A DNA stretch of 64,000 nucleotides from Planotetraspora mira (GTDB lineage Bacteria; Actinomycetota; Actinomycetes; Streptosporangiales; Streptosporangiaceae): contig NZ_BOOO01000033.1 of assembly GCF_016863275.1 (NCBI RefSeq), positions 1 through 64,000 of the forward strand. Reading direction: 5' to 3'. The notes under the pieces are model-generated. The model saw nothing but the letters and a program-made list of their open reading frames with translations, was not told the DNA's origin and did no database searches. The stretch's first letter is position 1. Each line of letters opens with the position of its first letter. Below are positions 55,362 through 64,000 of this stretch, piece after piece. Made by a program: the position numbers and the translations under genes.

Positions 55362-57029
55362 TCACATCCGCCTCCAGGCGCGGCCGTCCCTGGCCAGCAT
55401 GGCGTCGGCCGAGGCGGGGCCCCAGCCACCGGCGGGGTACCCCTCGGGCTGGCCGTGCTCCGCCCAGTACTTCTCGACCGGATCCATGATCATCCAGGAG
55501 AGCTCGACCTCCCGCTGGTGCGGGAAGAGCGGCGGGTCGCCGATCATGACGTCGAGGAGCAGGCGTTCGTACGCCTCGGGGGAGGACTCCATGAACGACT
55601 CGCCGTAGGCGAAGTCCATGCTGACGTCCCTGACCTCCATCGCGGTGCCCGGCACCTTCGACCCGAACCGCACCGTGATGCCCTCGTCCGGCTGGACCCG
55701 GATGACCAGGGCGTTCTGCCCGAGGATCTCGGTGTCGTCCTTGCTGAACGGCAGGTGCGGCGCACGCTCGAACACGATGGCGACCTCGGTCATGCGGCGG
55801 CTGAGCCGCTTTCCGGTGCGCAGATAGAACGGCACACCCGCCCAGCGGCGGTTGGCCACCTCCAGCCGCATCGCCGCGTAGGTCTCGGTGATCGACTCCG
55901 GTGGGATGCCGTCTTCCTCCAGGTAGCCCACGACCGGCTCACCGCCCTGCCAGCCCGCCGCGTACTGACCGCGGGCGGTGCCGGTGCCGAGGTCGGCGGG
56001 AAGCTGGACGGCCCGCAGCACCTTCTCCTTCTCGCGGCGCAGCGCGTCGGCGTCGAAGGAGATCGGATCCTCCATCGCGACCAGCGCGAGCAACTGGAGC
56101 AGGTGGTTCTGGATCACGTCCCTGGCCGCGCCGATGCCGTCGTAGTAGCCCGCGCGGCCGCCGATGCCGATGTCCTCGGCCATCGTGATCTGGATGTGGT
56201 CGACGTAACCGCGGTTCCAGATCGGCTCGTAGAGCGTGTTCGCGAACCGGAGCGCCAGGATGTTCTGGACGGTCTCCTTGCCGAGGTAGTGGTCGATCCG
56301 GAAGACCGACTCCTCGGGGAAGACCGCGTTGGTGATCGCGTTCAGCTCGCGGGCGCTCTGCAGGTCGTGGCCGAACGGCTTCTCGATGACCACGCGCCGC
56401 CACGACCCCTCGGGGGCCTTGGCGAGGTCGGTCCGCTTGAGCTGCTCGATCACCGTGGGGAAGAACTTCGGGGGCACCGAGAGGTAGAAGGCGTAGTTGC
56501 CGCCCGTTCCCCGCGTCTGGTCGATCTCCTTGAGCATCATCGACAAGACGTCGAAGGCGCCGTCGTCGTCGAACTCGCCGGGGCAGAAGTGGATGCCCTC
56601 GCGGATCTGCTTCCAGACCTCCTCGCGGAACGGCGTCCGCGCGTGCTCCTTGACCGCCTCGTAGGTGACCTGCGCGAAGTCCTCATGCGCCCAGTCACGG
56701 CGGGCGAAGCCCACCAGGGAGAACCCGGGCGGCAGCAGCCCCCGGTTGCCCAGGTCGTAGATCGCGGGGAGCAGCTTGCGCTTCGCGAGGTCGCCCGTCA
56801 CGCCGAACAGCACGAGCACGTGCGGGCCGGCCACGCGGGGGAGCCGCTTGTCGCGGGGGTCGCGCAGGGGATTGAAGGCGATCGTCTCCTCGGTCGTGGC
56901 GACGGTCGCCACCTGGGCCGCGATCGCGGTCGAAGGCTCGACCGGCGCGGCGGGAATGGTCGTGGGGGCCTGCGGTGTCACGGATACCTCCGGCTCGGCG
57001 GTCTCCGCCGGCCCTGTCGGCTCGGTCAT
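55362..57029 (-). CDS. zwf: Glucose-6-phosphate 1-dehydrogenase
   Basis: This 555-residue enzyme reduces NADP while making 6-phosphogluconolactone. The NADP motif FGVTGDLAKRKLLPAIYDLG is near residue 76, the substrate/catalytic RIDHYLGKETVQN near 246, and TGKRLSRRMTEVAI near 410. The first 60 or so residues form an Ala/Pro/Thr/Glu-rich extension that standard enzymes lack. GGGAGG eight bases before the ATG at 57029 supports including it. It is controlled by OpcA. Confidence 0.95.
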   Translation of the reverse strand: MTEPTGPAETAEPEVSVTPQAPTTIPAAPVEPSTAIAAQVATVATTEETIAFNPLRDPRDKRLPRVAGPHVLVLFGVTGDLAKRKLLPAIYDLGNRGLLPPGFSLVGFARRDWAHEDFAQVTYEAVKEHARTPFREEVWKQIREGIHFCPGEFDDDGAFDVLSMMLKEIDQTRGTGGNYAFYLSVPPKFFPTVIEQLKRTDLAKAPEGSWRRVVIEKPFGHDLQSARELNAITNAVFPEESVFRIDHYLGKETVQNILALRFANTLYEPIWNRGYVDHIQITMAEDIGIGGRAGYYDGIGAARDVIQNHLLQLLALVAMEDPISFDADALRREKEKVLRAVQLPADLGTGTARGQYAAGWQGGEPVVGYLEEDGIPPESITETYAAMRLEVANRRWAGVPFYLRTGKRLSRRMTEVAIVFERAPHLPFSKDDTEILGQNALVIRVQPDEGITVRFGSKVPGTAMEVRDVSMDFAYGESFMESSPEAYERLLLDVMIGDPPLFPHQREVELSWMIMDPVEKYWAEHGQPEGYPAGGWGPASADAMLARDGRAWRRM

Positions 57030-57075
57030 GGAGCCACCTCCCTGGCGATTCCTTCGCCAATTACGCATCGCATGG

Positions 57076-58701
57076 TCAGAGCTCCTCTGCCACCGAGAGA
57101 AGGTGCCTGACGCCGGCGACCCGGTCGGTCAGGTGGAGACGTACGGCGGGTCGGCCCCGGGAGGTCAGCGCGCGGAGGTCGCCGAGCGCCTGGGCGAGTT
57201 GCAGCCTGCCCAGGGTGTACGGCTTGTCCGGGACCTCGATGTCGTCCGTGATCGCCCCCGTGATCTGAAGGAACGCGCCCACGGCGGGCCCGCCCTTGTG
57301 GAACTGGCCGGTCGAGTGGAGGAAACGCGGTCCCCAGCCGAACGTGACCGGACGGTCCGTACGGTAATCGAGCAGCGCGCGGAGTGTGGCGATGTCGGCA
57401 CTCGCCCACTGCTCGGTCATCTCCTCGAACGAGGCGTCCCCCACCGTGGCCGCGTCGAACGCCGCCTCCCGGTCCAGGTACGCCATGATCGCGAGATATC
57501 CGCGATCGGGCACGGCCTTCAGCGCCCACCTCAGCACGTCGGCCAGGTCCTTCGGGTGCCCCGGCAGGTCGCCGTAGACCTCTACCGGGCCGTCCGTGAG
57601 GATCGGTGTCCCGGTCGGCAGCGGCCCGTCCCCCGCCTCAGAGAGGATCGCGGTGGTGTTCTCCTTCGACTCGGCCACGTTGGGCTGGTCGAAGGGGTCG
57701 ATGCCCAGAACGCGGCCCGCGACGGCCGTGGCGTACTCCCACACGAGGAACTGCGCGCCCAGCGGCCCGTCTATGGTCCGCTCCCCGTCGCGCCCGATGT
57801 TCAGGGTGTACTGGTCGTGGCCTTCGGCCGCCTCGGCGCCGGCCACGGGGAGGATGCCCTTGCCCTGCTTGCCGGTCGACTCGGCGATCAGCTGCTCGAT
57901 CCAGTCGGGCAGCCCGTTGATCTCGGACAGGGTGTCGAGCAGGATCAGCTTGTCGCGGCCCGCCTGATACTGCGCGCCGAGCAGGGCGCCGAGGTCGAGG
58001 CCCGGGTTGCCCTCCGACTGGGAGAGCAGGGCACGCACCCCGGCGGCGTCGTCGAGCAGTCTCCGCACGTCGGCCCCCGCCAGTGCGCTGGGCACCAGCC
58101 CGAACGCGCTCAGGGCGCTGTAGCGGCCTCCGACGTTCGGGTCGGCCAGGATGACCTGGTACCCGGACTCGATGGCCGTCTGCTCCAGCGGCGAGCCGGG
58201 GTCGGTGACGACGATGATCCGGTCCGCGGGGTCGATCCCGGCGTCCCTGAAGGCCTTCTCATAGATCCTTCGGTGACTGTCGGTCTCGATCGTGCCGCCG
58301 CTCTTGCTGGAGACCACCAGGAGCGTCCGCTCGAGCCGGTCGTTCAGCGCCCGCCGGACCTGGTGCGGGTCGGTCGTGTCGAGGACCGTCAGCGGCACGT
58401 CAGCGGTCGCGCAGATGACCTCGGGGGCCAGCGAGGAACCGCCCATGCCCGCGAGGACCACGTGGTCGAGACCCTGCGCCTGGGCGCGCTCGACCAGATT
58501 CACGATCTCAGGGAGCAGTTCCCTGCTGGTCAGGGGGAGGTTCAGCCACCCGAGCCGGATCCTCGCCTCGGCCTGGCTGGGCGCCCCCCACAGCGAGGGA
58601 TCGCCCGCGGCGAGCGCCGCGGGCACCCCCTCGGCGGCCAGGATCTCCCTGACCGCCTGTACGGCATCGGCCTCATGGCCGATGCCAACATCGATGGACA
58701 T
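57076..58701 (-). CDS. pgi: Glucose-6-phosphate isomerase
   Basis: This 541-residue SIS-fold enzyme interconverts glucose- and fructose-6-phosphate. VLAGMGGSSLAPEV near residue 80, VSSKSGGTIET near 125, ADPNVGGRYSALSAFGLVP near 190, and QFLVWEYATAVAGRVLGIDPFDQPNVAESK near 310-340 are typical. This is the actinobacterial form found in pentose-phosphate operons. It lies six bases from tal and 46 bases from zwf. Confidence 0.94.
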   Translation of the reverse strand: MSIDVGIGHEADAVQAVREILAAEGVPAALAAGDPSLWGAPSQAEARIRLGWLNLPLTSRELLPEIVNLVERAQAQGLDHVVLAGMGGSSLAPEVICATADVPLTVLDTTDPHQVRRALNDRLERTLLVVSSKSGGTIETDSHRRIYEKAFRDAGIDPADRIIVVTDPGSPLEQTAIESGYQVILADPNVGGRYSALSAFGLVPSALAGADVRRLLDDAAGVRALLSQSEGNPGLDLGALLGAQYQAGRDKLILLDTLSEINGLPDWIEQLIAESTGKQGKGILPVAGAEAAEGHDQYTLNIGRDGERTIDGPLGAQFLVWEYATAVAGRVLGIDPFDQPNVAESKENTTAILSEAGDGPLPTGTPILTDGPVEVYGDLPGHPKDLADVLRWALKAVPDRGYLAIMAYLDREAAFDAATVGDASFEEMTEQWASADIATLRALLDYRTDRPVTFGWGPRFLHSTGQFHKGGPAVGAFLQITGAITDDIEVPDKPYTLGRLQLAQALGDLRALTSRGRPAVRLHLTDRVAGVRHLLSVAEEL

Positions 58702-58707
58702 GCGTGG

Positions 58708-59811
58708 TCAGGCCTTCCGAAGCTCGGAGTCGACCGTCTCGAGGAGCTCGTTCCAGGAGGTCTCGAACTTCTGGACGCCCTCGTCCTCGAGCACGCGGAC
58801 GACGTCGTCGTAGTCGATCCCGGCGTCCTTGAGCGCGGCCATCACGTTCCAGGCCTGCTCGTAGAACGGACGGATGGTGTCGCCGGAGATCTTGCCGTGG
58901 TCGGCCGCCGAGTCCAGCGTCTTCTCGGGCATCGTGTTGACGATCCCCGCGGTCACGAGCTGGTCGACGTAGAGGGTGTCGGGGTAGTCCGGGTTCTTGA
59001 CGCCGGTCGAGGCCCACAGCGGACGCTGCGGACGGGCGCCGGCGGCGCGCAGGGCCTGCCAGCGCGGCGAGCTCATGACCTCCTCGAAGGCGGCGAACGC
59101 GAGCCGGGCGTTGGCGACGCCCGCCTGGCCCTTCAGCGCGAGCGCCTCCGGCGTGCCGAGCTTGTCCAGCCGGGCGTCGATCTCGGTGTCGACACGGCTG
59201 ACGAAGAACGACGCCACCGACTCGATGCCGGCGAGGTTGTGCCCGTTGGCCTTGGCCTTCTCCAGGCCGGTCAGCCAGGCGTCCATGACCCCGCGGTACC
59301 GCTCGAGGGAGAAGATCAGCGTGACGTTGACGCTGATGCCCTCCGACAGGGCCTGCGTGATGGCGGGCAGACCCTCGACCGTCGCGGGGATCTTGATGTG
59401 GACGTTGGGGCGGTCGACCATCCACCACAGGGCCCGGGCCTCGGCGATCGTCGGCTCGGTCTTGCGCGCCAGGCGCGGGTCGACCTCGATGGAGACGCGG
59501 CCGTCCACGCCGTTGGTGGCGTCGTAGACCGGCTTCAGCACGTCGGCGGCCCACCGGATGTCGAAGGTGGTGATCGCACGCACGGCCTCGTCGACGGACA
59601 CGCCGCGCAGGGCGAGGTCGCGGAGCTGGACGTTGTAGGCGTCGCCCTTGCTCAGCGCGCCGGCGAAGATCGTGGGGTTGGACGTGACGCCCGTCACGGC
59701 CTTGTCACGGATCAGGGCGGCAAGGTTGCCGCTGCGCAGCCGCTCCCGGCTGATGTCGTCAAGCCAGATGGAGACGCCGGCGTCGACGAGCCGCTTCAGG
59801 TTCTCGGTCAT
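58708..59811 (-). CDS. tal: Transaldolase
   Basis: This 367-residue enzyme transfers a three-carbon unit in the non-oxidative pentose-phosphate branch. [22 protein letters not shown] near residue 14, [12 protein letters not shown] near 40, the Schiff-base Lys in [15 protein letters not shown] near 140, and [19 protein letters not shown] near 267 mark the mycobacterial-type subfamily. ATG at 59811. It lies ten bases behind tkt. Confidence 0.96.
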   Translation of the reverse strand: MTENLKRLVDAGVSIWLDDISRERLRSGNLAALIRDKAVTGVTSNPTIFAGALSKGDAYNVQLRDLALRGVSVDEAVRAITTFDIRWAADVLKPVYDATNGVDGRVSIEVDPRLARKTEPTIAEARALWWMVDRPNVHIKIPATVEGLPAITQALSEGISVNVTLIFSLERYRGVMDAWLTGLEKAKANGHNLAGIESVASFFVSRVDTEIDARLDKLGTPEALALKGQAGVANARLAFAAFEEVMSSPRWQALRAAGARPQRPLWASTGVKNPDYPDTLYVDQLVTAGIVNTMPEKTLDSAADHGKISGDTIRPFYEQAWNVMAALKDAGIDYDDVVRVLEDEGVQKFETSWNELLETVDSELRKA

Positions 59812-59821
59812 TGTCTGTTCC

Positions 59822-61960
59822 TCAGTTTCCGGTCGTCTCGCCCTTGTCAGCCCCGGTCTTGGCCAGGCTGGCCTTGGCGGCGGCCACCAGTCGGTCGGCG
59901 GTCAGGCCGAACTGCTCGTAGATCGTCTTGTACGGCGCGGAGGCGCCGAAGTGCTCCAAACTGAGCACTTCCCCCGCATCACCGACGAACTCGCGCCAGC
60001 CCAGTGAGATTCCCGCTTCCACGGCGGCCCTGGCCCGGACCGCCGGAGGCAGGACGGTCTGCTTGTAGGCGTCGTCCTGGGCCTGGAACCACTCCACGCA
60101 CGGCATCGAGACCACGCGCGTCGCGATGCCCTGGGATTCGAGGATCCCGCGGGCCTCGACGGCGATCTCGACCTCGCTGCCGGTGCCGATGAGCACGACC
60201 TCAGGCTGCCCGTTGGAGGCGTCCTGGAGGACGTACCCACCACGCGCGACCTTGTCCGCGTCGGCGGTGCCCTCGTAGACCGGGAGGTTCTGCCGGGTGA
60301 GCGCGAGGGCCGCGGGGCGGTCGTCGTGCTCCAGGATCACCTTCCACGCCGCGGCGGTCTCGTTGGCGTCGGCCGGGCGCACCACGTCGAGGCCGGGGAT
60401 CGCGCGCAGCGCCCACAGGTGCTCGATGGGCTGGTGGGTCGGGCCGTCCTCGCCGAGACCGATCGAGTCGTGCGTCCAGACGTAGGTCACCGGCAGCTTC
60501 ATCAGCGCGGCCAGCCGTACGGCCGGGCGCATGTAGTCGCTGAAGACCAGGAACGTGCCGCCGTAGGGGCGCGTGCCGTTGTGCAGCGCGATGCCGTTGA
60601 GGATGGCGCCCATGCCGTGCTCGCGGATGCCGAAGTGCAGCGTGCGGCCGTAGGGGTTGCCGGGGAACTCCTTGGTCTGCCGGTCCGAGGGGATGAAGGA
60701 GGGCTCGCCCTTCATCGTGGTGTTGTTGGACTCGGCCAGGTCGGCGGAACCGCCCCAGAGCTCGGGGAGGACCGGCGCCAGCGCGTTCAGGACCTCGCCG
60801 GACGCCTTGCGCGTGGCGACGGAGGAGCCCACCTCGAAGGACGGCAGAGCATCGTCCCAGCCGGCGGGCAGCTTGCGGTGCGAGATCCGGTCGAACAGCT
60901 CGGCGCGCTCCGGGCTGGTCTCACGCCAGGTCGCGTAGCCCTTGTTCCATTCGGCGTGCAGGTCGCGGCCCCGTGCGACGACCGCGCGGGCGTGCTCGAG
61001 CACCTCGGCGGGCACGTCGAAGTGCTTGTCCGGGTCCATGCCCATGACCTGCTTGGTGGCGGCGACCTCGGCCGCGCCGAGCGCGGAACCGTGGATCTTG
61101 CCGGTGTTCTGCTTGTTCGGCGCGGGCCAGCCGATGATCGTGCGCAGCCTGATGATGGACGGCTTGCCCGTCTCCGCCCGGGCGGCCTCGAGAGCCGCGT
61201 ACAGCGCGGGGACGTCCTCCTTGTAGTCGCCGGTCTTCAGCCAGTCGACGTTCTGGACGTGCCAGCCGTACGCCTCGTAGCGCTTGAGGACGTCCTCGGA
61301 CAGGGCGATGTCGGTGTCGTCCTCGATCGAGATCTGGTTGGCGTCGAAGATCACCGCGAGGTTGCCGAGCCGCTGGTGGCCGGCGATCGAGGCGACCTCG
61401 TGGTTGATGCCCTCCTCGATGTCACCCTCGGAGGCGATGCACCAGATGGCGTGGTCGAAGGGGGACTCGGTCGCGGGCGCGTCGGGGTCGAACAGACCGC
61501 GCTCGCGGCGGGCGGCCATCGCCATGCCCACGGCGTTGCCGAAGCCCTGGCCGAGAGGGCCGGTGGTCGTCTCCACGCCGACGGTGTGCCCGTGCTCCGG
61601 GTGACCCGGGGTCAGGCTGCCCCACTGGCGCAGCGCCTTGAGGTCGTCCAGGGTCAGGCCGTAGCCCGACAGGTAAAGCTGGATGTACAGCGTCAGGCTG
61701 CTGTGGCCGGCGGAAAGCACGAACCTGTCACGGCCCGCCCACTGGGGGTCGGACGGATCGTGTCGCATGACCCGCTGGAAAAGAAGATAGGCGGCGGGAG
61801 CGAGGCTCATCGCGGTGCCGGGGTGGCCCGAGCCCGCCTTCTCCACCGCGTCCATGGCCAGGGCGCGCACCACGTCGACAGCCTGCCGATCGAGGTCGCT
61901 CCACTCAAGGCTTTCGCTGCTCAACTGCTCGATCCCCTCTTGTTCATTCGCGCTTGTCAT
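59822..61960 (-). CDS. tkt: Transketolase
   Basis: This 712-residue thiamine-diphosphate enzyme has [21 protein letters not shown] near residue 43, [14 protein letters not shown] near 132, the TPP-binding [36 protein letters not shown] near 176-210, and the pyrimidine-domain motif [19 protein letters not shown] near 447. It heads the pentose-phosphate operon. ATG at 61960, without a strong ribosome site. It is divergent from ctaB across a 255-base spacer that must hold both promoters. Confidence 0.97.
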   Translation of the reverse strand: MTSANEQEGIEQLSSESLEWSDLDRQAVDVVRALAMDAVEKAGSGHPGTAMSLAPAAYLLFQRVMRHDPSDPQWAGRDRFVLSAGHSSLTLYIQLYLSGYGLTLDDLKALRQWGSLTPGHPEHGHTVGVETTTGPLGQGFGNAVGMAMAARRERGLFDPDAPATESPFDHAIWCIASEGDIEEGINHEVASIAGHQRLGNLAVIFDANQISIEDDTDIALSEDVLKRYEAYGWHVQNVDWLKTGDYKEDVPALYAALEAARAETGKPSIIRLRTIIGWPAPNKQNTGKIHGSALGAAEVAATKQVMGMDPDKHFDVPAEVLEHARAVVARGRDLHAEWNKGYATWRETSPERAELFDRISHRKLPAGWDDALPSFEVGSSVATRKASGEVLNALAPVLPELWGGSADLAESNNTTMKGEPSFIPSDRQTKEFPGNPYGRTLHFGIREHGMGAILNGIALHNGTRPYGGTFLVFSDYMRPAVRLAALMKLPVTYVWTHDSIGLGEDGPTHQPIEHLWALRAIPGLDVVRPADANETAAAWKVILEHDDRPAALALTRQNLPVYEGTADADKVARGGYVLQDASNGQPEVVLIGTGSEVEIAVEARGILESQGIATRVVSMPCVEWFQAQDDAYKQTVLPPAVRARAAVEAGISLGWREFVGDAGEVLSLEHFGASAPYKTIYEQFGLTADRLVAAAKASLAKTGADKGETTGN

Positions 61961-62215
61961 CCGCGCTGGGTTGTGGCATTCCCGCCCACACGGGGACCCT
62001 AGTGGGTCCGCTGTACTGCCGTTCGGCAGCCCCTCGGTCGGCCGTGAGGCACCTGAGCAGCGAGGCCTCCGGGTGGCGGGACAGGGAGGGCTTTCGGCCC
62101 CAGTTCCTGGACCACCGGTCTCCCCGACTACAGTGATTGCTCAACTGCCGGGTGCTGCCCGGAGATCCGCTCTAATCAGAGGTTACGCGTTGACCCCGCA
62201 TGTGTTGGAAGCGCC
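61961..62215. other. Divergent promoter region of tkt and ctaB
   Basis: This 255-base spacer separates divergent starts. It contains the hairpin-forming CACACGGGGACCCTAGTGGGTCC region near 61987-62009 by eye, but no clear consensus promoter was identified for either gene. Confidence 0.4.
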
Positions 62216-63178
62216 TTGACGCTGCTGACGAACAAGCAAACGATGGCCCCGCCGGGAACCGCCGAGACGGCCGCCGCCGCCACGACCCCCCGTACCCTCG
62301 GGGCGGTCATCAAGGCGTACGTGGCGCTGACCAAGCCCCGGATCATCGAGCTGCTCCTGATCACGACCCTGCCGGTGATGTTCCTCGCGGCGCGGGGTCT
62401 TCCTCCGCTGTGGACGGCCACGGCGACGATGATCTTCGGCACCCTCTCGGCGGGCAGCGCTAACGTCCTGAACTGCTACATCGACAGGGACATCGACAAG
62501 ACCATGCGGCGCACGCGCCGCAGGCCGCTCGCCAAGGCCGACGTCACCCCGCAGGGCGCGCTGGTCTTCGGCATCGTCCTCGGCGTCCTGTCCACCCTCG
62601 GCCTCGGCCTCACGGTGAACTGGGTGGCCGCGGGGCTCTCGCTGGCGGCGATCCTGTTCTACGTCTTCGTCTATTCGATGATCCTCAAGCGGCGGACGTC
62701 ACAGAACATCGTGTGGGGCGGCATCGCGGGCTGCATGCCGGTGCTGATCGGCTGGGCCGGGATCACCGGCGGCCTGTCCTGGGCGCCCCTCGTGCTGTTC
62801 GGCGTCGTCTTCTTCTGGACGCCCCCGCACACGTGGACCCTCGCCATGCGTTACCGCGAGGACTACGCCGCGGCCCATGTGCCGATGTTGCCCGTCGTGG
62901 CCACCGAACGCCAGGTCGTGCGGCAGACCATCGCCTACACCTGGGCGACCGTGCTGTGCTCGCTGCTGCTGTGGCCTGTGGCGAAGACCACCCTGATCTA
63001 TCCGGCGGTGGCCCTCGTCCTCGGCGCCGGGTGCCTGTGGGAGGTCTACCGCCTGCTCGGCCGGCTGAACGCCGGCAAGACGGGCGTCGACCTGCGGCCG
63101 ATGCGGTTCTTCCACTGGTCGAACGTCTACCTGGCACTGCTCTTCCTCGCGGTCGCGGTCGACGCGCTCTTCGTCTGA
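62216..63178 (+). CDS. ctaB: Protoheme IX farnesyltransferase
   Basis: This 320-residue UbiA-family membrane enzyme converts haem B to haem O for cytochrome oxidase. The first Asp-rich motif is [20 protein letters not shown] near residue 83-102, the second is in [17 protein letters not shown] near 217, and [17 protein letters not shown] near 40 is typical. About nine helices. TTG at 62216 with GGAAG five bases upstream was chosen. ATG nine codons in is the alternative. Divergent from tkt, a conserved actinobacterial arrangement. Confidence 0.94.
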   Translation: MTLLTNKQTMAPPGTAETAAAATTPRTLGAVIKAYVALTKPRIIELLLITTLPVMFLAARGLPPLWTATATMIFGTLSAGSANVLNCYIDRDIDKTMRRTRRRPLAKADVTPQGALVFGIVLGVLSTLGLGLTVNWVAAGLSLAAILFYVFVYSMILKRRTSQNIVWGGIAGCMPVLIGWAGITGGLSWAPLVLFGVVFFWTPPHTWTLAMRYREDYAAAHVPMLPVVATERQVVRQTIAYTWATVLCSLLLWPVAKTTLIYPAVALVLGAGCLWEVYRLLGRLNAGKTGVDLRPMRFFHWSNVYLALLFLAVAVDALFV

Positions 63179-63195
63179 CCGTCCGCCCCCGCTCC

Positions 63196-63212
63196 GTACG
63201 GCTCAGCCGTAC
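63196..63212. terminator. Hairpin between ctaB and the dimethylformamidase-like gene
   Basis: GTACGGC (63196-63202) pairs with GCCGTAC (63206-63212). The three-base loop is the stop codon of the convergent minus-strand gene. Confidence 0.5.
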
Positions 63213-64000
63213 AGGTCGGTGACGTTGTCCCTCGGGGCCGGTTCGAGCTCTCCGGCGGGGCCGCGCGCGAAGGAACGCAGCAGGTTCTCCGTCACCGTCG
63301 TGACGAAACACCGGGTCCGCCCGTCGATTCCGTGGGCCACCGGGCTGTCGCGCGTGCCGGCCATCAGCGCCTCGGCCCACCGCATCGTGCCCGAGGCGAA
63401 CACCCCGGCCCCGCTCGGCGCCGTGTAATAGGCCGAGTCGGCGTGGCTCGGCCTCCTGCCGCACATCAGGGGCGAGTGGGCGAGGATCTCCAGCGGCCGC
63501 GGGGTCGGCACGCTCGGGTTCACCCGGTCGTACTCCACCCCCACCAGGTGGGGGAAGGAGTCGCCGTACGCGACTCCCGTGCCCGCGAAGACCCAGTGAT
63601 GCGGCGCGGTGACCACATAGGGCGCGTCGGCCGGGAAGCCGTCGTAGTAGACGCCGACGAGCGACGACTCGGGATCGGGCATCGGCTCGGCCCGGAAGTC
63701 CGCCGTCACCAGGTCCGGGCGGGTGCCGTACACGGGATCGAGGCCCGCGTCGGTCTTGTAGCAGACCACCCGGCGATCGTTCCCCTCCAGCCGGACGCGG
63801 CGGTAGCAGGTGTTGGCCCCGAGGAACGCGAGGTTCGTGCCGGCGTCCCTGGCGGCGGTGACGCGACGGCGCGCCTCGGGCGTCCAGTACTCGTCGTGGC
63901 CGAGGAAGAAGACCGCCCTGGCGCCGTCGAGGGCCCCGTCACGGCCGAGGTCGAGTCCGGTGGTGTAGGCGAGGTCGACGCCGAGCCGCTCGGCCAGCGC
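63203..64000 (-). CDS. N,N-dimethylformamidase large-subunit-like protein (5' truncated)
   Basis: The last 265 residues are visible and the start lies beyond the right edge. FFLGHDEYWTPEARRRV and LAFLGANTCYRRVRLE match the C-terminal region of the N,N-dimethylformamidase beta-subunit-like family, and VGVEYDRVNP and a final FASGTMRWAEAL segment follow. Proteins with this domain in actinobacteria are often of unknown activity and may be secreted, but the N-terminus is not visible. It converges with ctaB. Confidence 0.8.
   Translation of the reverse strand, partial: ALAERLGVDLAYTTGLDLGRDGALDGARAVFFLGHDEYWTPEARRRVTAARDAGTNLAFLGANTCYRRVRLEGNDRRVVCYKTDAGLDPVYGTRPDLVTADFRAEPMPDPESSLVGVYYDGFPADAPYVVTAPHHWVFAGTGVAYGDSFPHLVGVEYDRVNPSVPTPRPLEILAHSPLMCGRRPSHADSAYYTAPSGAGVFASGTMRWAEALMAGTRDSPVAHGIDGRTRCFVTTVTENLLRSFARGPAGELEPAPRDNVTDLYG

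Noticed and set aside
56776-59964. A 1062-codon plus-strand frame opposite zwf, pgi and tal
   Set aside because: The minus-strand genes have complete catalytic motifs. The plus frame is a GC-driven shadow.

Overview
The window is high-GC DNA, read here as the chromosome of an actinobacterium and most likely a member of the Streptosporangiales. The lineage is an inference from marker families rather than a database match. The markers are RbpA, WhiA, OpcA, SteA/SteB, a mycothiol-dependent maleylpyruvate-isomerase-type enzyme, an actinobacterial transaldolase, and frequent GTG/TTG starts with GGAGG-type ribosome sites. I found no rRNA, tRNA, CRISPR array, insertion sequence or prophage.

Layout. 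(1) 1-6.9 kb: an RGG/Asp-rich TPR protein cut by the left edge, an MBL hydrolase, an SSB paralogue, a DUF1015 protein, a small TPR protein, a HAD-IIA phosphatase and an SCP2 protein. (2) 7.4-17.6 kb: a collinear block with a Pro/Gly-repeat protein, TlyA, NAD kinase, RecN, SteA, SteB/MctB, a MraY/WecA-like membrane protein, a MurJ-like flippase and a GT4 glycosyltransferase. The last five look like one envelope or septal module whose lipid-linked substrate is unknown. This is my leading candidate for an undescribed system. (3) 17.7-23.7 kb: a TerC transporter behind what looks like a yybP-ykoY manganese riboswitch, then phosphatidylserine decarboxylase and phosphatidylserine synthase, a small unknown gene, and a DUF998 / YCII (DGPF) / ECF42 sigma factor group with a hairpin over the first start codon. 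(4) 23.7-25.3 kb: an MBL hydrolase and a mycothiol-dependent enzyme. (5) 25.5-39.2 kb: the conserved run uvrA, Rieske protein, uvrC, rapZ, yvcK, whiA, then gap, pgk, tpiA, secG and rbpA, with a DasR-like site over the gap promoter. (6) 39.2-53.5 kb: an accessory segment containing decayed YVTN-propeller and IPT/TIG surface genes, an amidohydrolase, an FAD amine oxidase, an ACT-GNAT acetyltransferase, a stand-alone Clp-N protein, a coiled-coil protein, a CxxC membrane protein, a SLATT protein with a NarL-type two-component pair, and a cobalt-type nitrile hydratase operon whose activator ends in a His-rich tail. (7) 53.6-62 kb: the pentose-phosphate operon tkt-tal-pgi-zwf-opcA-pgl on the minus strand. 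(8) ctaB, and at the right edge a truncated N,N-dimethylformamidase-like protein.

Functionally the core parts supply nucleotide excision repair (UvrA, UvrC), RecN repair, lower glycolysis and the NADPH-producing pentose-phosphate pathway, phosphatidylethanolamine synthesis, sporulation and cell-wall control (WhiA, RapZ, YvcK) and septal or envelope assembly. Spacers repeatedly hold short degenerate tandem duplications and convergent-gene hairpins, listed separately. All coordinates and motifs were read by eye and no searches were run. Start codons were chosen from ribosome-binding sites and family alignment from memory.
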